NCBI GenBank assembly: GCA_002372235.1 | Contig: DFJI01000005.1 | Location: 31,710-77,649 of the forward strand | Direction of reading: 5' to 3' | Source of the DNA: Prevotella sp. UBA3675 | GTDB taxonomy: Bacteria > Bacteroidota > Bacteroidia > Bacteroidales > Bacteroidaceae | DNA: 45,940 bases | Shown: positions 31,391 through 39,434 of the stretch, one piece after another | Numbering within the stretch: the stretch's first letter is position 1 | Layout: each line of letters opens with the position of its first letter | The notes under the pieces: generated by a model | The model's database searches: none | The model's input: only the letters and a program-made list of their open reading frames with translations | What the model was told of the DNA's origin: nothing | Program-made: the position numbers and the translations under genes

Positions 31391-31680
31391 GCTTTCGTGA
31401 CCATTGCTTTGATTCGAGCCAACAGTTCCTTGTTGTCCTCCAGCAGGTTCCAGATGCTATCTTCCGACAGCACACCGCGCTTCATTTCACGTGGCAACAA
31501 TCCTGCCTCGTCGTCAGCCAAGTCTTGTTTCCACTCGTCGCTGCCATAGTAAGCATTCAACTCCCGGATGGCCTCTTGTGCTGCAACATATCCGTCAAAG
31601 GCTGCCGACAGTTGCATCACGGCTGCTGAAGCCTTATCTAACCGTTGTTCCATCGTCTTAATTCGTTCTGTCTGTGTCAT
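31387..31680 (-). CDS. DUF4298-family protein
   Basis: The ATG at 31680 gives 97 residues beginning MTQTERIKTMEQRLDKASAA; a longer frame adds 15 residues with no domain match and would overlap the gene upstream. The sequence is helical with AFDGYVAAQEAIRELNAYYG, GSDEWKQDLADDEAGLLP and KRGVLSEDSIWNLLEDN, the conserved core of DUF4298. Its function is unknown; it is cytoplasmic by composition. It couples by a four-base overlap to the AlkD-like gene. Confidence 0.78.
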   Translation of the reverse strand: MTQTERIKTMEQRLDKASAAVMQLSAAFDGYVAAQEAIRELNAYYGSDEWKQDLADDEAGLLPREMKRGVLSEDSIWNLLEDNKELLARIKAMVTKA

Positions 31681-31721
31681 ATCGTATTTTCTTTGATTTG
31701 TAAAAAAACAAGAGATTGCCG

Positions 31722-32558
31722 TCAATAGGCATACACCAAGCCGTACTTCGCATGCAGTTGGCGAAGGGTGCCGTCCGACTTCATCTTCTGGATTGTAGAG
31801 TTTACTACCTGCAACAAGTCCTCCTGACCTTTCTGCATCAGCACGCCAATCTGTCCGTGAGTGAAAGGCTCGTTCAACAGAGGGGCTGCAAGTCGGGCAT
31901 CCTTCTGCACATAATAGGGAGCCTCGGTAATCTCCGTGATCATCACATCGGCCTCCCCCGCCGCTATGCGCTCGGGTATCTCCTCATTCTTCGGGTGGAC
32001 GGTGATCCTGGCCTGCTTCAGATTCGCTCTGGCAAACTTCTCATTCAGTCCGCCCGGATTCACCATGACGAGCACGTCGGGCTGGTCAACATCGGTGAGC
32101 GACTTGTATCGGTCGCGCTGCGATGCCCTGCACAGAATGGTCTTCCCGTTGGCCAGATAGCCCTCGCTCATGAGCATGGTCTCGCGCCGGGTGTCGGTGA
32201 TGGTGATACCGCCAATGGCAAAGTCGAACAGCTGAGGCTCTGCCAACACGTCGGCAGTCAGCGTAGGCCATGAGGTCTTGACAAACCGTGCATCAACACC
32301 CAGTTCCTTCGCTATCGCCTTAGCCATCTCAATGCCAAAGCCCCAATACGTGCCGTCGGCTTCGCAAAAGGACAGCGGACGGTAGTCACCCGTTGTTCCG
32401 ACGAGCACGGTGCCTCGCTCCACGATCTCAGCCACCTTGCCGGTGCTGGCCTGTTCAGTAGAGCTGTCACGATGCGCACATGCAACAAAGACCGTAGTAC
32501 TGCACAGTGTCAGTACTACGGTCAGCAGCCAGAGTTTTTGTCTGATCTGGTCTATCAT
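31722..32558 (-). CDS. PheC-like (cyclohexadienyl dehydratase-type) periplasmic-binding lipoprotein
   Basis: Encodes 278 residues with a hydrophobic signal and lipobox-like VFVAC (Cys about 27). The rest is a type 2 periplasmic-binding fold (PF00497): GTVLVGTTGDYRPLSF, GFGIEMAKAIAKELGV, FDFAIGGITITDTRRE, MVNPGGLNEKFA and ADVMITEITEAPYY. These phrases are closer to periplasmic cyclohexadienyl dehydratase (PheC), which makes phenylpyruvate or phenylalanine from prephenate/arogenate, than to ordinary amino-acid binding proteins. No ABC permease or ATPase is nearby, which also argues for an enzyme or an orphan binding protein. It sits 19 bases after the kinase fusion gene and 41 bases ahead of the DUF4298 gene, inside the minus-strand run. 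Confidence 0.78.
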   Translation of the reverse strand: MIDQIRQKLWLLTVVLTLCSTTVFVACAHRDSSTEQASTGKVAEIVERGTVLVGTTGDYRPLSFCEADGTYWGFGIEMAKAIAKELGVDARFVKTSWPTLTADVLAEPQLFDFAIGGITITDTRRETMLMSEGYLANGKTILCRASQRDRYKSLTDVDQPDVLVMVNPGGLNEKFARANLKQARITVHPKNEEIPERIAAGEADVMITEITEAPYYVQKDARLAAPLLNEPFTHGQIGVLMQKGQEDLLQVVNSTIQKMKSDGTLRQLHAKYGLVYAY

Positions 32559-32577
32559 ATCAATACTTTACATTGGA

Positions 32578-34515
32578 TTAAACCTGAGCGAAGTCGCGCA
32601 CGGTAGCCGCCAAAGCGGTGGGATTGCCCATGTCGTAGCGCTCACCCTTCAAGCGAATGCCGAACATGCCCGTCTGCCGACGCACTGCATCGAGTGCCGA
32701 CGTGAGTTCTATCTCATGCTGGTCGCCGGACGCATCGGCCTGGCGGATGTCGCGCTCCAGCTGGTCGAACACCTCCGGGGTGAGAATGTACTGCCCGAAC
32801 ACGGAGCAATACTCCTTCTCGCCATTCTGATGGCGCACGCCCAGGAACTCCTCGGCATACTTGGACGTGGGTTTCTCGCTCAAGACGTTGACGTGCATGA
32901 CGTTGCATTCCTTGTCTTCCCACACGCCACTCATGATGCCAAAGTGGCTCACTGCAGTCAACGGCACAGGATAGAGCCCTAAGGTGAGCGTGTTGGTACG
33001 CTCGTAAGCCTCGATGAGCTGCAAGGCACAGGGCTTGTTACAGGTGGTTCGATAGAATGTGTCGCCCAGCATGAGCAGCACAGGTTCGCCATGAGCAAAC
33101 TCCGCTGTCTGATAGACGGCGTGACCAAAGCCGCGTTTCTCTTTCTGATAGACATAGCGCAGTCGCTTGCCAATATCGAGGATGCGGTTTTCATACTCCT
33201 GACTCTCAGCATTCAGCTTGCGCAGATGGTCGTTAGGCAGCGGACGCTCGAAGAAGTCGGCATACATCTGGCGCTCCTCCTCGCTGCCCAATACCAGACA
33301 GACCTCCTCGATGCCGCTGTTCATGAGCTCCTCAAGCAGGATGAGGATGACAGGGCGCACCATGCCGTCTGGACAGGGTATGGGAAAGAAATCCTTCTTC
33401 ATGGCTCGTGTGGCCGGATAGAGGCGCGTGCCGAAGCCTGCTACGGGAATCACGGCCTTGCGCACTGTGTGGACGGGCTTGATGGTGAGCGTATAGGCCG
33501 GCATGCCTTTGGCATTCAGATAATCAACCAACTGCTGCTGCGCCTCGGCATTGCGGGCGAGGAACTGTACGGAGCCGTCGCCATGCGAACCCACGCCCTT
33601 GCCGCCAAAGGTGAGTGTCTTGATATGCTCGTCGGCCAGCACGGCCTTCAACTTAGGCGAGGTGAGCTCACTGGGACACATCGGGGCCACCTGACGGTCG
33701 AACACTTCCTCGGTCTCAGTCATCAGCTGTCCTAAAGCCTCACGGTTGCCCTCGGCCATGTACTTGACAGCCCGTTCGATGAACTCCTGATTCTTCTTAC
33801 CCAGCGCGTCGTGCTCCAACCGTTCCTGCTCGTTATTGGCAAAGGGATAAGCCCTGTTCAGGTCGGAGAGAATCTTGATGGTATCCTTCTCGCCGCACAA
33901 GTCGGCAAACACCCAGTAGAGTTGTTTCTTCACCTTGAGTGGCTGCACCTCCACCTCGTCGCCATCGAAGGTCATGAGGTTAGGCTTCACACCGAAGGCG
34001 CAGGCCTGATCCAATCTGCCGCAGCGGCTGCTGGTACGCAGCTCGCCCACATAGGCGATGTTCATCTCGCCCATCGTGTTCAGATTCAGATTATATAAAA
34101 GATTGAACGCGCGAGCCACCAGCACGCAGATGGCAGCCGAGCTGCTGAGTCCGCTCTTCATGGGCAGCGTCATGTCGGTGATGCGGATGCGCACTCCACC
34201 CACCTTGTACCACTCCAACATATAACTGGCCACGCCAGCACAGTAGCAGAAAAAGTCGCCTGAACGGGCAATGCGCTTCAGCTCCTGCTCATCCATTCGA
34301 CAGGCAAAGTCGCGCCAGTCTGAATTTATGCTGGGAGCTACGCTCTGCACCTCGAAAAGTGGAGATTTCTCTACTTCGGCATAGATGCCCTGTTCGATGC
34401 CCGTCACGATAGCTGCACCCGGCGCTATGTCGGCATTCATCGTGCGATAGTGTCCGGCCCAGTCTGTATGCTCGCCAAAGAGACACAGACGACCTGGAAC
34501 AAATAGTTTCATCAT
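32578..34515 (-). CDS. Fusion of a GHMP sugar kinase and a sugar-1-phosphate nucleotidyltransferase
   Basis: Encodes 645 residues (a second ATG follows the first). Residues 1-350 are a GHMP kinase: galactokinase-like GEHTDWAG near the start, ATP loop MKSGLSSSAA (about 119-128) and GGKGVGSHGDGS (about 302-313). Residues 358-645 are a GalU-type nucleotidyltransferase: VIPVAGFGTRLYPATRAMKK, LGDTFYRTT and a HFGIMSG turn. The protein should phosphorylate a free sugar at C1 and then make the NDP-sugar, presumably with UTP. The known bifunctional fucose enzyme FKP has the opposite domain order. It follows the GH28 and GH2 genes by 55 bases, so galactose, galacturonate or arabinose are plausible substrates. 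Cytoplasmic, no signal peptide. Confidence 0.82.
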   Translation of the reverse strand: MMKLFVPGRLCLFGEHTDWAGHYRTMNADIAPGAAIVTGIEQGIYAEVEKSPLFEVQSVAPSINSDWRDFACRMDEQELKRIARSGDFFCYCAGVASYMLEWYKVGGVRIRITDMTLPMKSGLSSSAAICVLVARAFNLLYNLNLNTMGEMNIAYVGELRTSSRCGRLDQACAFGVKPNLMTFDGDEVEVQPLKVKKQLYWVFADLCGEKDTIKILSDLNRAYPFANNEQERLEHDALGKKNQEFIERAVKYMAEGNREALGQLMTETEEVFDRQVAPMCPSELTSPKLKAVLADEHIKTLTFGGKGVGSHGDGSVQFLARNAEAQQQLVDYLNAKGMPAYTLTIKPVHTVRKAVIPVAGFGTRLYPATRAMKKDFFPIPCPDGMVRPVILILLEELMNSGIEEVCLVLGSEEERQMYADFFERPLPNDHLRKLNAESQEYENRILDIGKRLRYVYQKEKRGFGHAVYQTAEFAHGEPVLLMLGDTFYRTTCNKPCALQLIEAYERTNTLTLGLYPVPLTAVSHFGIMSGVWEDKECNVMHVNVLSEKPTSKYAEEFLGVRHQNGEKEYCSVFGQYILTPEVFDQLERDIRQADASGDQHEIELTSALDAVRRQTGMFGIRLKGERYDMGNPTALAATVRDFAQV

Positions 34516-34570
34516 AATGATCCTATACCTATAATAAATATTATAACATTTTTCAGATACGTGTCGGCTG

Positions 34571-37500
34571 CTACTTGACAGTCTCGAGGAGATCGATCTC
34601 TACGATGCGCAGCTCGGTCTTGCCCTTTGCCGACTTCATGCGGTCCATCTCATTGGCCACGCCGCCAGCCAGTTCCTTCACCAGTCCGAACTTCTTGCTG
34701 TCCTGTACAGGAGCCACCATCTTGATGGTCAGTTCCTTGGCGGCTACGGGCTGCGGAATGGCAATGTGTACATAGCCCAGTGTGGCAGGGGTGATGCCTT
34801 CCCACACCTTCTTCTTGCCAGCATAGACCTCCAGGGGATAGCACTTCTGTCGCCAGCCCGTAAGCTTCATGGTGATTTCGCTGATGGCAGCCTTGCGTGA
34901 AAGCTGATAGGTGACCCATGCGTTGCTGCGCTCGCCGTCGCTCTTCCATTCGGTCAGTTCGTTGTCGTCGTAGCTGCGGGCTGCGTTGGCGGTATTGCTG
35001 CCGGATTTGGCGTTGACGATGTCAACGCTTACGAAGCGGTCGCTGTAGGAGGGCGTGGCAGGGGTCTCGCCGCGATCAAGGACAGGAGCAAGAGTCATGG
35101 CTGGCAACACGTCGGGGGCTGGTGCCTGCTGAGTCTTCAGTGTGAGATAAGCCGGACGCAAGCCGTCGGCTGTCACAGAGAGGGATATGGTGCCGGGATG
35201 GGTGGTGCTTCTCACCAGAATGCGGTTCACGCCACATTCGGCTGGCAGCGACATGGCTCCAACGTAGTTGTCGCTGGTGTTCTTCTTGTTGGCAGAGTCG
35301 AGTAAATTGGGGTCTTTCTTCTCGCTCTCCTTCAGATAGTCGGCATTGTTGCGCGTGCCGATGCCACCTATCCAGCGGCCCTCGCCCCAGAGAGCAAAGT
35401 GAACCATGGGGTCGGCCAGCGGACAACGACGGCCCTGCTTGTCGAGCACCTCAACCTGAACAAGCGCCATGTCGGCTCCGTCGGCCTTGAAGCCTTGCGG
35501 ATTCTCAATGGCGGTGAGCTTCAGTTGATAGGGTTCTCCGGCGGTCTCGATGGTATAAGAAGAGGCCCCCCTTTCGGCCCCCGAGGGGGCTACGTTAGTT
35601 TTGCTGTTGCGTTTGTAGCTAACGGCTTTGAGTGTGCCTGGCTCATAGCGCACGCTGTCGAAAGTGAAGAGCCACTGATAAGAGCGCTTGCCCTTGCCCA
35701 CCGACTTGTCGTTGACGAAGAGTTCCACCTCGTCGCCTGTTGACACGACATAGACGGGCTTGACTGTTCCAGGCTCATAGTTCCAGTGACCAATGATGTA
35801 AGTGCGGTCGTTCTCGGGCGATACCCAGCCGTCCCACATCACTTGATGGGCAAAGAAGGCATCCTTCGGAATGCGCATGGCATCGGTGACGCCACTGGTG
35901 CGATAGTTCGATTCGCCACGATGATGGGTATTGGTATCGCTGAACACGATCTTCACACCACCCGAGCTCACGCGCTTGCCTGTGCCGGGACGCTCCAGCC
36001 AGTACTCATGCCAGCGCTCCACCATGCCGCAGGCCAGTGCGTCCATGTTGTGATTATAGTCGAGTGCAGGGGCTCCGCGATAGAGCGGGCCGTCGCCCTC
36101 CTTATGATAAGGATAGCTGTATTCGTCCCAATATTTGCGCAGGCCCTCGTCGCGATAGTACTCCATCGACCACATGGGCTTTGTGGCACTCTTGTTGATG
36201 TAGAGCATCTCGCCGCCATACTCGGCCTCGGGACGATCGAGCATCTCACGAGAACCGATGGCACGTCCGCCAAAGGGGTCATACTGGTCGCGAATCTTCT
36301 TCATCTCCTCCATGTGTTCTTTCGAGATGCGGAAGTTACCACACTCGTAGAAGATGATGGAGGGGTTGTTACGATTATAGATAATGGCATCGCGCATGAG
36401 CTGGGTACGCTGCTGCCAGCGCGCTCCTTCCACGTCCTTCTCGGCATCGCCTGCAGGCATGGCTTGGATGAGTCCCACGCGGTCGCACGACTCAATGTCC
36501 TGCTTCCAGGGGCAAACGTGCATCCAGCGCACCAGGTTGCCACCACTTTTCACAACGAGGTCGTTAGAGTAATCGCTCAGCCAGGCAGGGACGCTGATGC
36601 CTACGCCGGGCCATTCGTTGGAAGTGCGCTGAGCATAGCCATGCACCATCATGCAGCGGTCGTTCAGGTAGAACTTGCCATCCTTGAACTCCGTCTTGCG
36701 GAAGCCGGTACGGATGGTGACTTCGTCGCACTGGTTTTCTTGGCTTGGTGGTAAGTCACCTTCAACCAGATAGGTCTTTACTGTATAGAGATAGCCATAG
36801 CCCCATGACCAGAAGTGTAAGTCACGCAACTCGGACTCGATGTGGACAGTGCGAGTCTCGCCAGGCTGTAGCGTGACTGCCTTACCGATAATAATATCTG
36901 TCAGTTCCTGTTTCGAACGGACCACACGGGCATAGAGTCGGAAGGTGCGGGCCTTGCTGTCTTCGTTCTTTACCTGACTCTCTATATGCACAGTTGCCTT
37001 ATGGCCCTGGATGTCGAAGTCGGTGGCATAAACGTATGTTCCCGTTGTACCAAGATTCGAATAAAGCGGCAGCGTCTGATAGAGCTTGCCCGTCAGATGC
37101 AGATAGACATTCTTGGGCAGACCGCCGTAGTTGGCATTAAAGTTCTTGTCGTTCCACTGATAGCGGCTGTTCAGCGTGCGGTCACGATACTGCCACGAGT
37201 TGTCGCAGCGCACGGCCATCACATTCTCACCAGCCTTGACATAGGGGGTGAGATCGAAGCCGAAGGCCATCACACCATTGTCGGAGAAGCCCACTTTCTG
37301 GCCATTCACCCACACATCGGCACCCTGACGGGCGCCTTCGAACTCAACAAACACCTTGCCTGCCACCTCTTCGGCAGTAAGGGTGAAGTGCTTGCGATAC
37401 CAGCAGATGGTGTCGGTCAGGTCAACGATGTCCTTACGGAAAGCCTCATCGCCATTGAAGGCATAAGGCAGTGTGACTGGCTTCCACGAAGTGTCGTCGA

Positions 37501-37639
37501 AATCGGCATTGACGGCTGTGGGGAAGTCGCCCACCTCTAATCGCCAGTCGGCATTGAAATTAAGTTTCTTACGCTCAGTGGCTTGTGCCGACAACACAAA
37601 TGCCAGCACAAAAAGGGGCAGTAAAAAGAATTTTCGCAT
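34571..37639 (-). CDS. GH2 glycoside hydrolase with C-terminal F5/8-type domain
   Basis: Encodes 1,022 residues with a signal peptide (MRKFFLLPLFVLAFVLSAQA). The order is GH2 sugar-binding domain (about 25-190, WKPVTLPYAFNGDEAFRK, WYRKHF), Ig-like domain, TIM barrel (about 300-560), further Ig-like domains and an F5/8-like beta domain (about 870-1000). The nucleophile is probably the Glu of MWSMEYYRDEG (about 490). Where most GH2 enzymes have the acid/base Asn-Glu, this one reads IIFYECGNFRIS, so Glu is three residues earlier or the site differs. A GC-rich palindrome is inserted in frame. It probably removes beta-linked galactose or a uronic/arabino sugar from pectin fragments. It starts 15 bases after the GH28 gene. 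Confidence 0.9.
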   Translation of the reverse strand: MRKFFLLPLFVLAFVLSAQATERKKLNFNADWRLEVGDFPTAVNADFDDTSWKPVTLPYAFNGDEAFRKDIVDLTDTICWYRKHFTLTAEEVAGKVFVEFEGARQGADVWVNGQKVGFSDNGVMAFGFDLTPYVKAGENVMAVRCDNSWQYRDRTLNSRYQWNDKNFNANYGGLPKNVYLHLTGKLYQTLPLYSNLGTTGTYVYATDFDIQGHKATVHIESQVKNEDSKARTFRLYARVVRSKQELTDIIIGKAVTLQPGETRTVHIESELRDLHFWSWGYGYLYTVKTYLVEGDLPPSQENQCDEVTIRTGFRKTEFKDGKFYLNDRCMMVHGYAQRTSNEWPGVGISVPAWLSDYSNDLVVKSGGNLVRWMHVCPWKQDIESCDRVGLIQAMPAGDAEKDVEGARWQQRTQLMRDAIIYNRNNPSIIFYECGNFRISKEHMEEMKKIRDQYDPFGGRAIGSREMLDRPEAEYGGEMLYINKSATKPMWSMEYYRDEGLRKYWDEYSYPYHKEGDGPLYRGAPALDYNHNMDALACGMVERWHEYWLERPGTGKRVSSGGVKIVFSDTNTHHRGESNYRTSGVTDAMRIPKDAFFAHQVMWDGWVSPENDRTYIIGHWNYEPGTVKPVYVVSTGDEVELFVNDKSVGKGKRSYQWLFTFDSVRYEPGTLKAVSYKRNSKTNVAPSGAERGASSYTIETAGEPYQLKLTAIENPQGFKADGADMALVQVEVLDKQGRRCPLADPMVHFALWGEGRWIGGIGTRNNADYLKESEKKDPNLLDSANKKNTSDNYVGAMSLPAECGVNRILVRSTTHPGTISLSVTADGLRPAYLTLKTQQAPAPDVLPAMTLAPVLDRGETPATPSYSDRFVSVDIVNAKSGSNTANAARSYDDNELTEWKSDGERSNAWVTYQLSRKAAISEITMKLTGWRQKCYPLEVYAGKKKVWEGITPATLGYVHIAIPQPVAAKELTIKMVAPVQDSKKFGLVKELAGGVANEMDRMKSAKGKTELRIVEIDLLETVK
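35560..35595. repeat. GC-rich palindrome inside the GH2 gene
   Basis: GCCCCCGAGGGGGC at 35577-35590 has 6-bp arms and is preceded by a run GGCCCCCCTTTCGG. It encodes VAPSGAERGAS in an inter-domain linker of the GH2 protein. A similar CCTCCCCCGAGGAGG sequence occurs in the susC leader, suggesting a recurring short palindrome that has entered the gene in frame. Confidence 0.5.
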
Positions 37640-37654
37640 AATTGAAAAATAGTA

Positions 37655-38995
37655 TTATTGAATATTCTCTCCGTTGATTACTACATTCTTCAAAGTCAGG
37701 TTCTCAATGGGGCGCTTCTCAAAGGGCTTGTTCTTTCCATGATCCTTGCTGTCAATGTCCTCAAACGAGAAGTCGTTCAGCCGGAACTTGTCGCTACCCT
37801 CTACGTTGAAGAACACGCCACAATCCATCTTGATGTTCTTGAACGAGATGTTATTGCATTGCGACATAGGCATGTCGGGACGGTCTTTTTTCTCATAGAA
37901 TTGAGTCCATCCTTTAACCAGCAGGCAGTTGCGGCACTTGCCTGTGAAATTTTCAACGCGCACATACTCATAGTGCTGAGGAGTATCGGGGCGCATCTTC
38001 AGCCAAAGCACGTTGTTGGTATTATCGGCACGACAGTTGCGCATAATCACGTTCCAGTCGTGAACGCTCTCCGACCCTAAGGTCATGCAGCCGTGAACGG
38101 TGCCGTAGTGGCAGTTCTCCACCAATATATTATAGCAGGGTCCGTTCTCAGGAGCCTGATCGGCAAAGGTACCTTTGCCGCCCTTCAGCACCACGGCATC
38201 ATCGTTCACGTTCATGTAGCAGCCGCGCACCACCACGTCGTGGCACACATCTATGTCAATGGCATCGGTCGATGGACCCTTGATGTCGATGGTTGAGGAG
38301 TAGATGTAGAGGTCGAGATAGCGCACGTGGTCGCAACGGTAGATGTGATTGGTCCAGAAAGGCGAGTTGATGAGTCGCACGTCCTGAATGGTGACGTTCT
38401 GCGAGTTGCTGATGTAGGTAAGGCGAGGGCGCTGTGCATCTTTATTGGTGCAGTCACGGTTCCACTTACGGCGAATCCAGAACTCCTCCCAGTAGGGGGT
38501 TCCGTTGCCGTCGATGGTTCCCTTGCCTGCTATGGTGAAGCCATTCACGCTGTCGGCATTGACCAAAGCCGAGAAATACTTGCAAGTCTGTCCCTCGATG
38601 CGGGTCTCGCGAATCTCAAAATCCCGGATGCGCTCCGATCCTTTCAGCACGCCCCCTTCCTCAATATAAAGATGTGTGCCCTGTTTGAAGAAGAGCGAGC
38701 CTGAGAAGAAAGTGCCCTTCGGCACCACGATCACTCCTCCACCCTGACTGGCAGCACGGTCTATCACAGCCTGAATTTCCTTCGTCTGAATGTCGCAAGT
38801 ACCTTGGCGCACGCCGTAGTCGGTGAGCACATATTGCTTGCCCAACTTGGCCACATCGACCTTCGTCGTATCGGTGAACCACTCAGCGATGGGTTCTCCA
38901 TTGGGCCATAGTTCCTGTTTCACTACTTTCTTCTTCGCCATACCCAAAGTGCAGACCATCGCCAGCATAAGGGTCCAAACTAAACGCTTTTTCAT
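37655..38995 (-). CDS. GH28 polygalacturonase-type glycoside hydrolase
   Basis: Encodes 446 residues with a signal peptide (MKKRLVWTLMLAMVCTLGMA). The right-handed beta-helix carries the GH28 catalytic aspartates in STDAIDID (about 244), NVNDDAVVLKG (about 262) and the HGCMTLGSES segment (about 294); the substrate-binding RIK motif is replaced by LKMRPD, as in exo-acting or rhamnogalacturonan-directed members. It hydrolyses galacturonic-acid linkages of pectin, probably in the periplasm. It is the first gene of the minus-strand run and precedes GH2 by 15 bases. A -7-like TATCTTTG lies 35 bases ahead of its ATG. Confidence 0.92.
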   Translation of the reverse strand: MKKRLVWTLMLAMVCTLGMAKKKVVKQELWPNGEPIAEWFTDTTKVDVAKLGKQYVLTDYGVRQGTCDIQTKEIQAVIDRAASQGGGVIVVPKGTFFSGSLFFKQGTHLYIEEGGVLKGSERIRDFEIRETRIEGQTCKYFSALVNADSVNGFTIAGKGTIDGNGTPYWEEFWIRRKWNRDCTNKDAQRPRLTYISNSQNVTIQDVRLINSPFWTNHIYRCDHVRYLDLYIYSSTIDIKGPSTDAIDIDVCHDVVVRGCYMNVNDDAVVLKGGKGTFADQAPENGPCYNILVENCHYGTVHGCMTLGSESVHDWNVIMRNCRADNTNNVLWLKMRPDTPQHYEYVRVENFTGKCRNCLLVKGWTQFYEKKDRPDMPMSQCNNISFKNIKMDCGVFFNVEGSDKFRLNDFSFEDIDSKDHGKNKPFEKRPIENLTLKNVVINGENIQ

Positions 38996-39029
38996 GATTT
39001 TTTTCTCTTTTATGATTTGTTTATGGACG

Positions 39030-39037
39030 CAAAGATA
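39030..39037 (-). promoter_or_regulatory. -7 element of the GH28-GH2 operon
   Basis: TATCTTTG on the minus strand, about 35 bases ahead of the GH28 ATG. The -33 region is T-rich without a clear TTTG. Confidence 0.5.
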
Positions 39038-39122
39038 GAAAAAAATCGGAAAAACCTTGCTGTTTTGTACAAAAATACAACAAAATGTACGTTTTTATGC
39101 GTTTTCCCCCCTCATTTCATAC

Positions 39123-39303
39123 TAATTTTGCAGCAGAAACAAACTACGACTCAATATATTTATTAAAAATGCACACGAGCGTTTAGTTCAAAAAAAAGAG
39201 ACATTCGTTTATGATACTAATACATAGTTTTAGTGAAATAGTTTTAGTTAGTAATTTTATGGTAAAAAGGAAAGGGTCGGACTGTGAAGTTCGACCCCTT
39301 TTC
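39123..39303 (+). ncRNA. Candidate small RNA or long leader between GH28 and sppA
   Basis: TAATTTTG at 39123-39130 matches a -7 box, with GTTTT 17 bases before it. About 135 bases on, GGGTCG and CGACCC pair (roughly 39273-39295) with flanking AAAGG/CCTTTT, a terminator-like hairpin ending in TTTTC. The stretch between has no open reading frame beyond a few codons. On the other strand the same hairpin is followed by CCTTTTT, so a minus-strand transcript is an alternative. No known RNA family is recognised. The rest of 38996-39434 shows only promoters. Confidence 0.3.
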
Positions 39304-39388
39304 ACATTAACTCGTTCATCGAAAAAGTGTGAATCACTAAAAAGGGCTAAAAAACATCGTGTTTTCGTCGCGAAATAAAAAAAATCAC

Positions 39389-39396
39389 TATCTTTG
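39389..39396 (+). promoter_or_regulatory. -7 element of sppA
   Basis: TATCTTTG, 38 bases ahead of the sppA ATG at 39435. The -33 region contains GTTTTCG but no exact TTTG at the usual spacing. Confidence 0.55.
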
Positions 39397-39434
39397 CAAC
39401 AGAAATATTTCATTTTATTCATTTTTAGACACTT

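Noticed and set aside
31722..32558. ABC amino-acid transporter operon
   Set aside because: Only the binding-protein fold is present; no permease or ATPase gene is in the neighbourhood.
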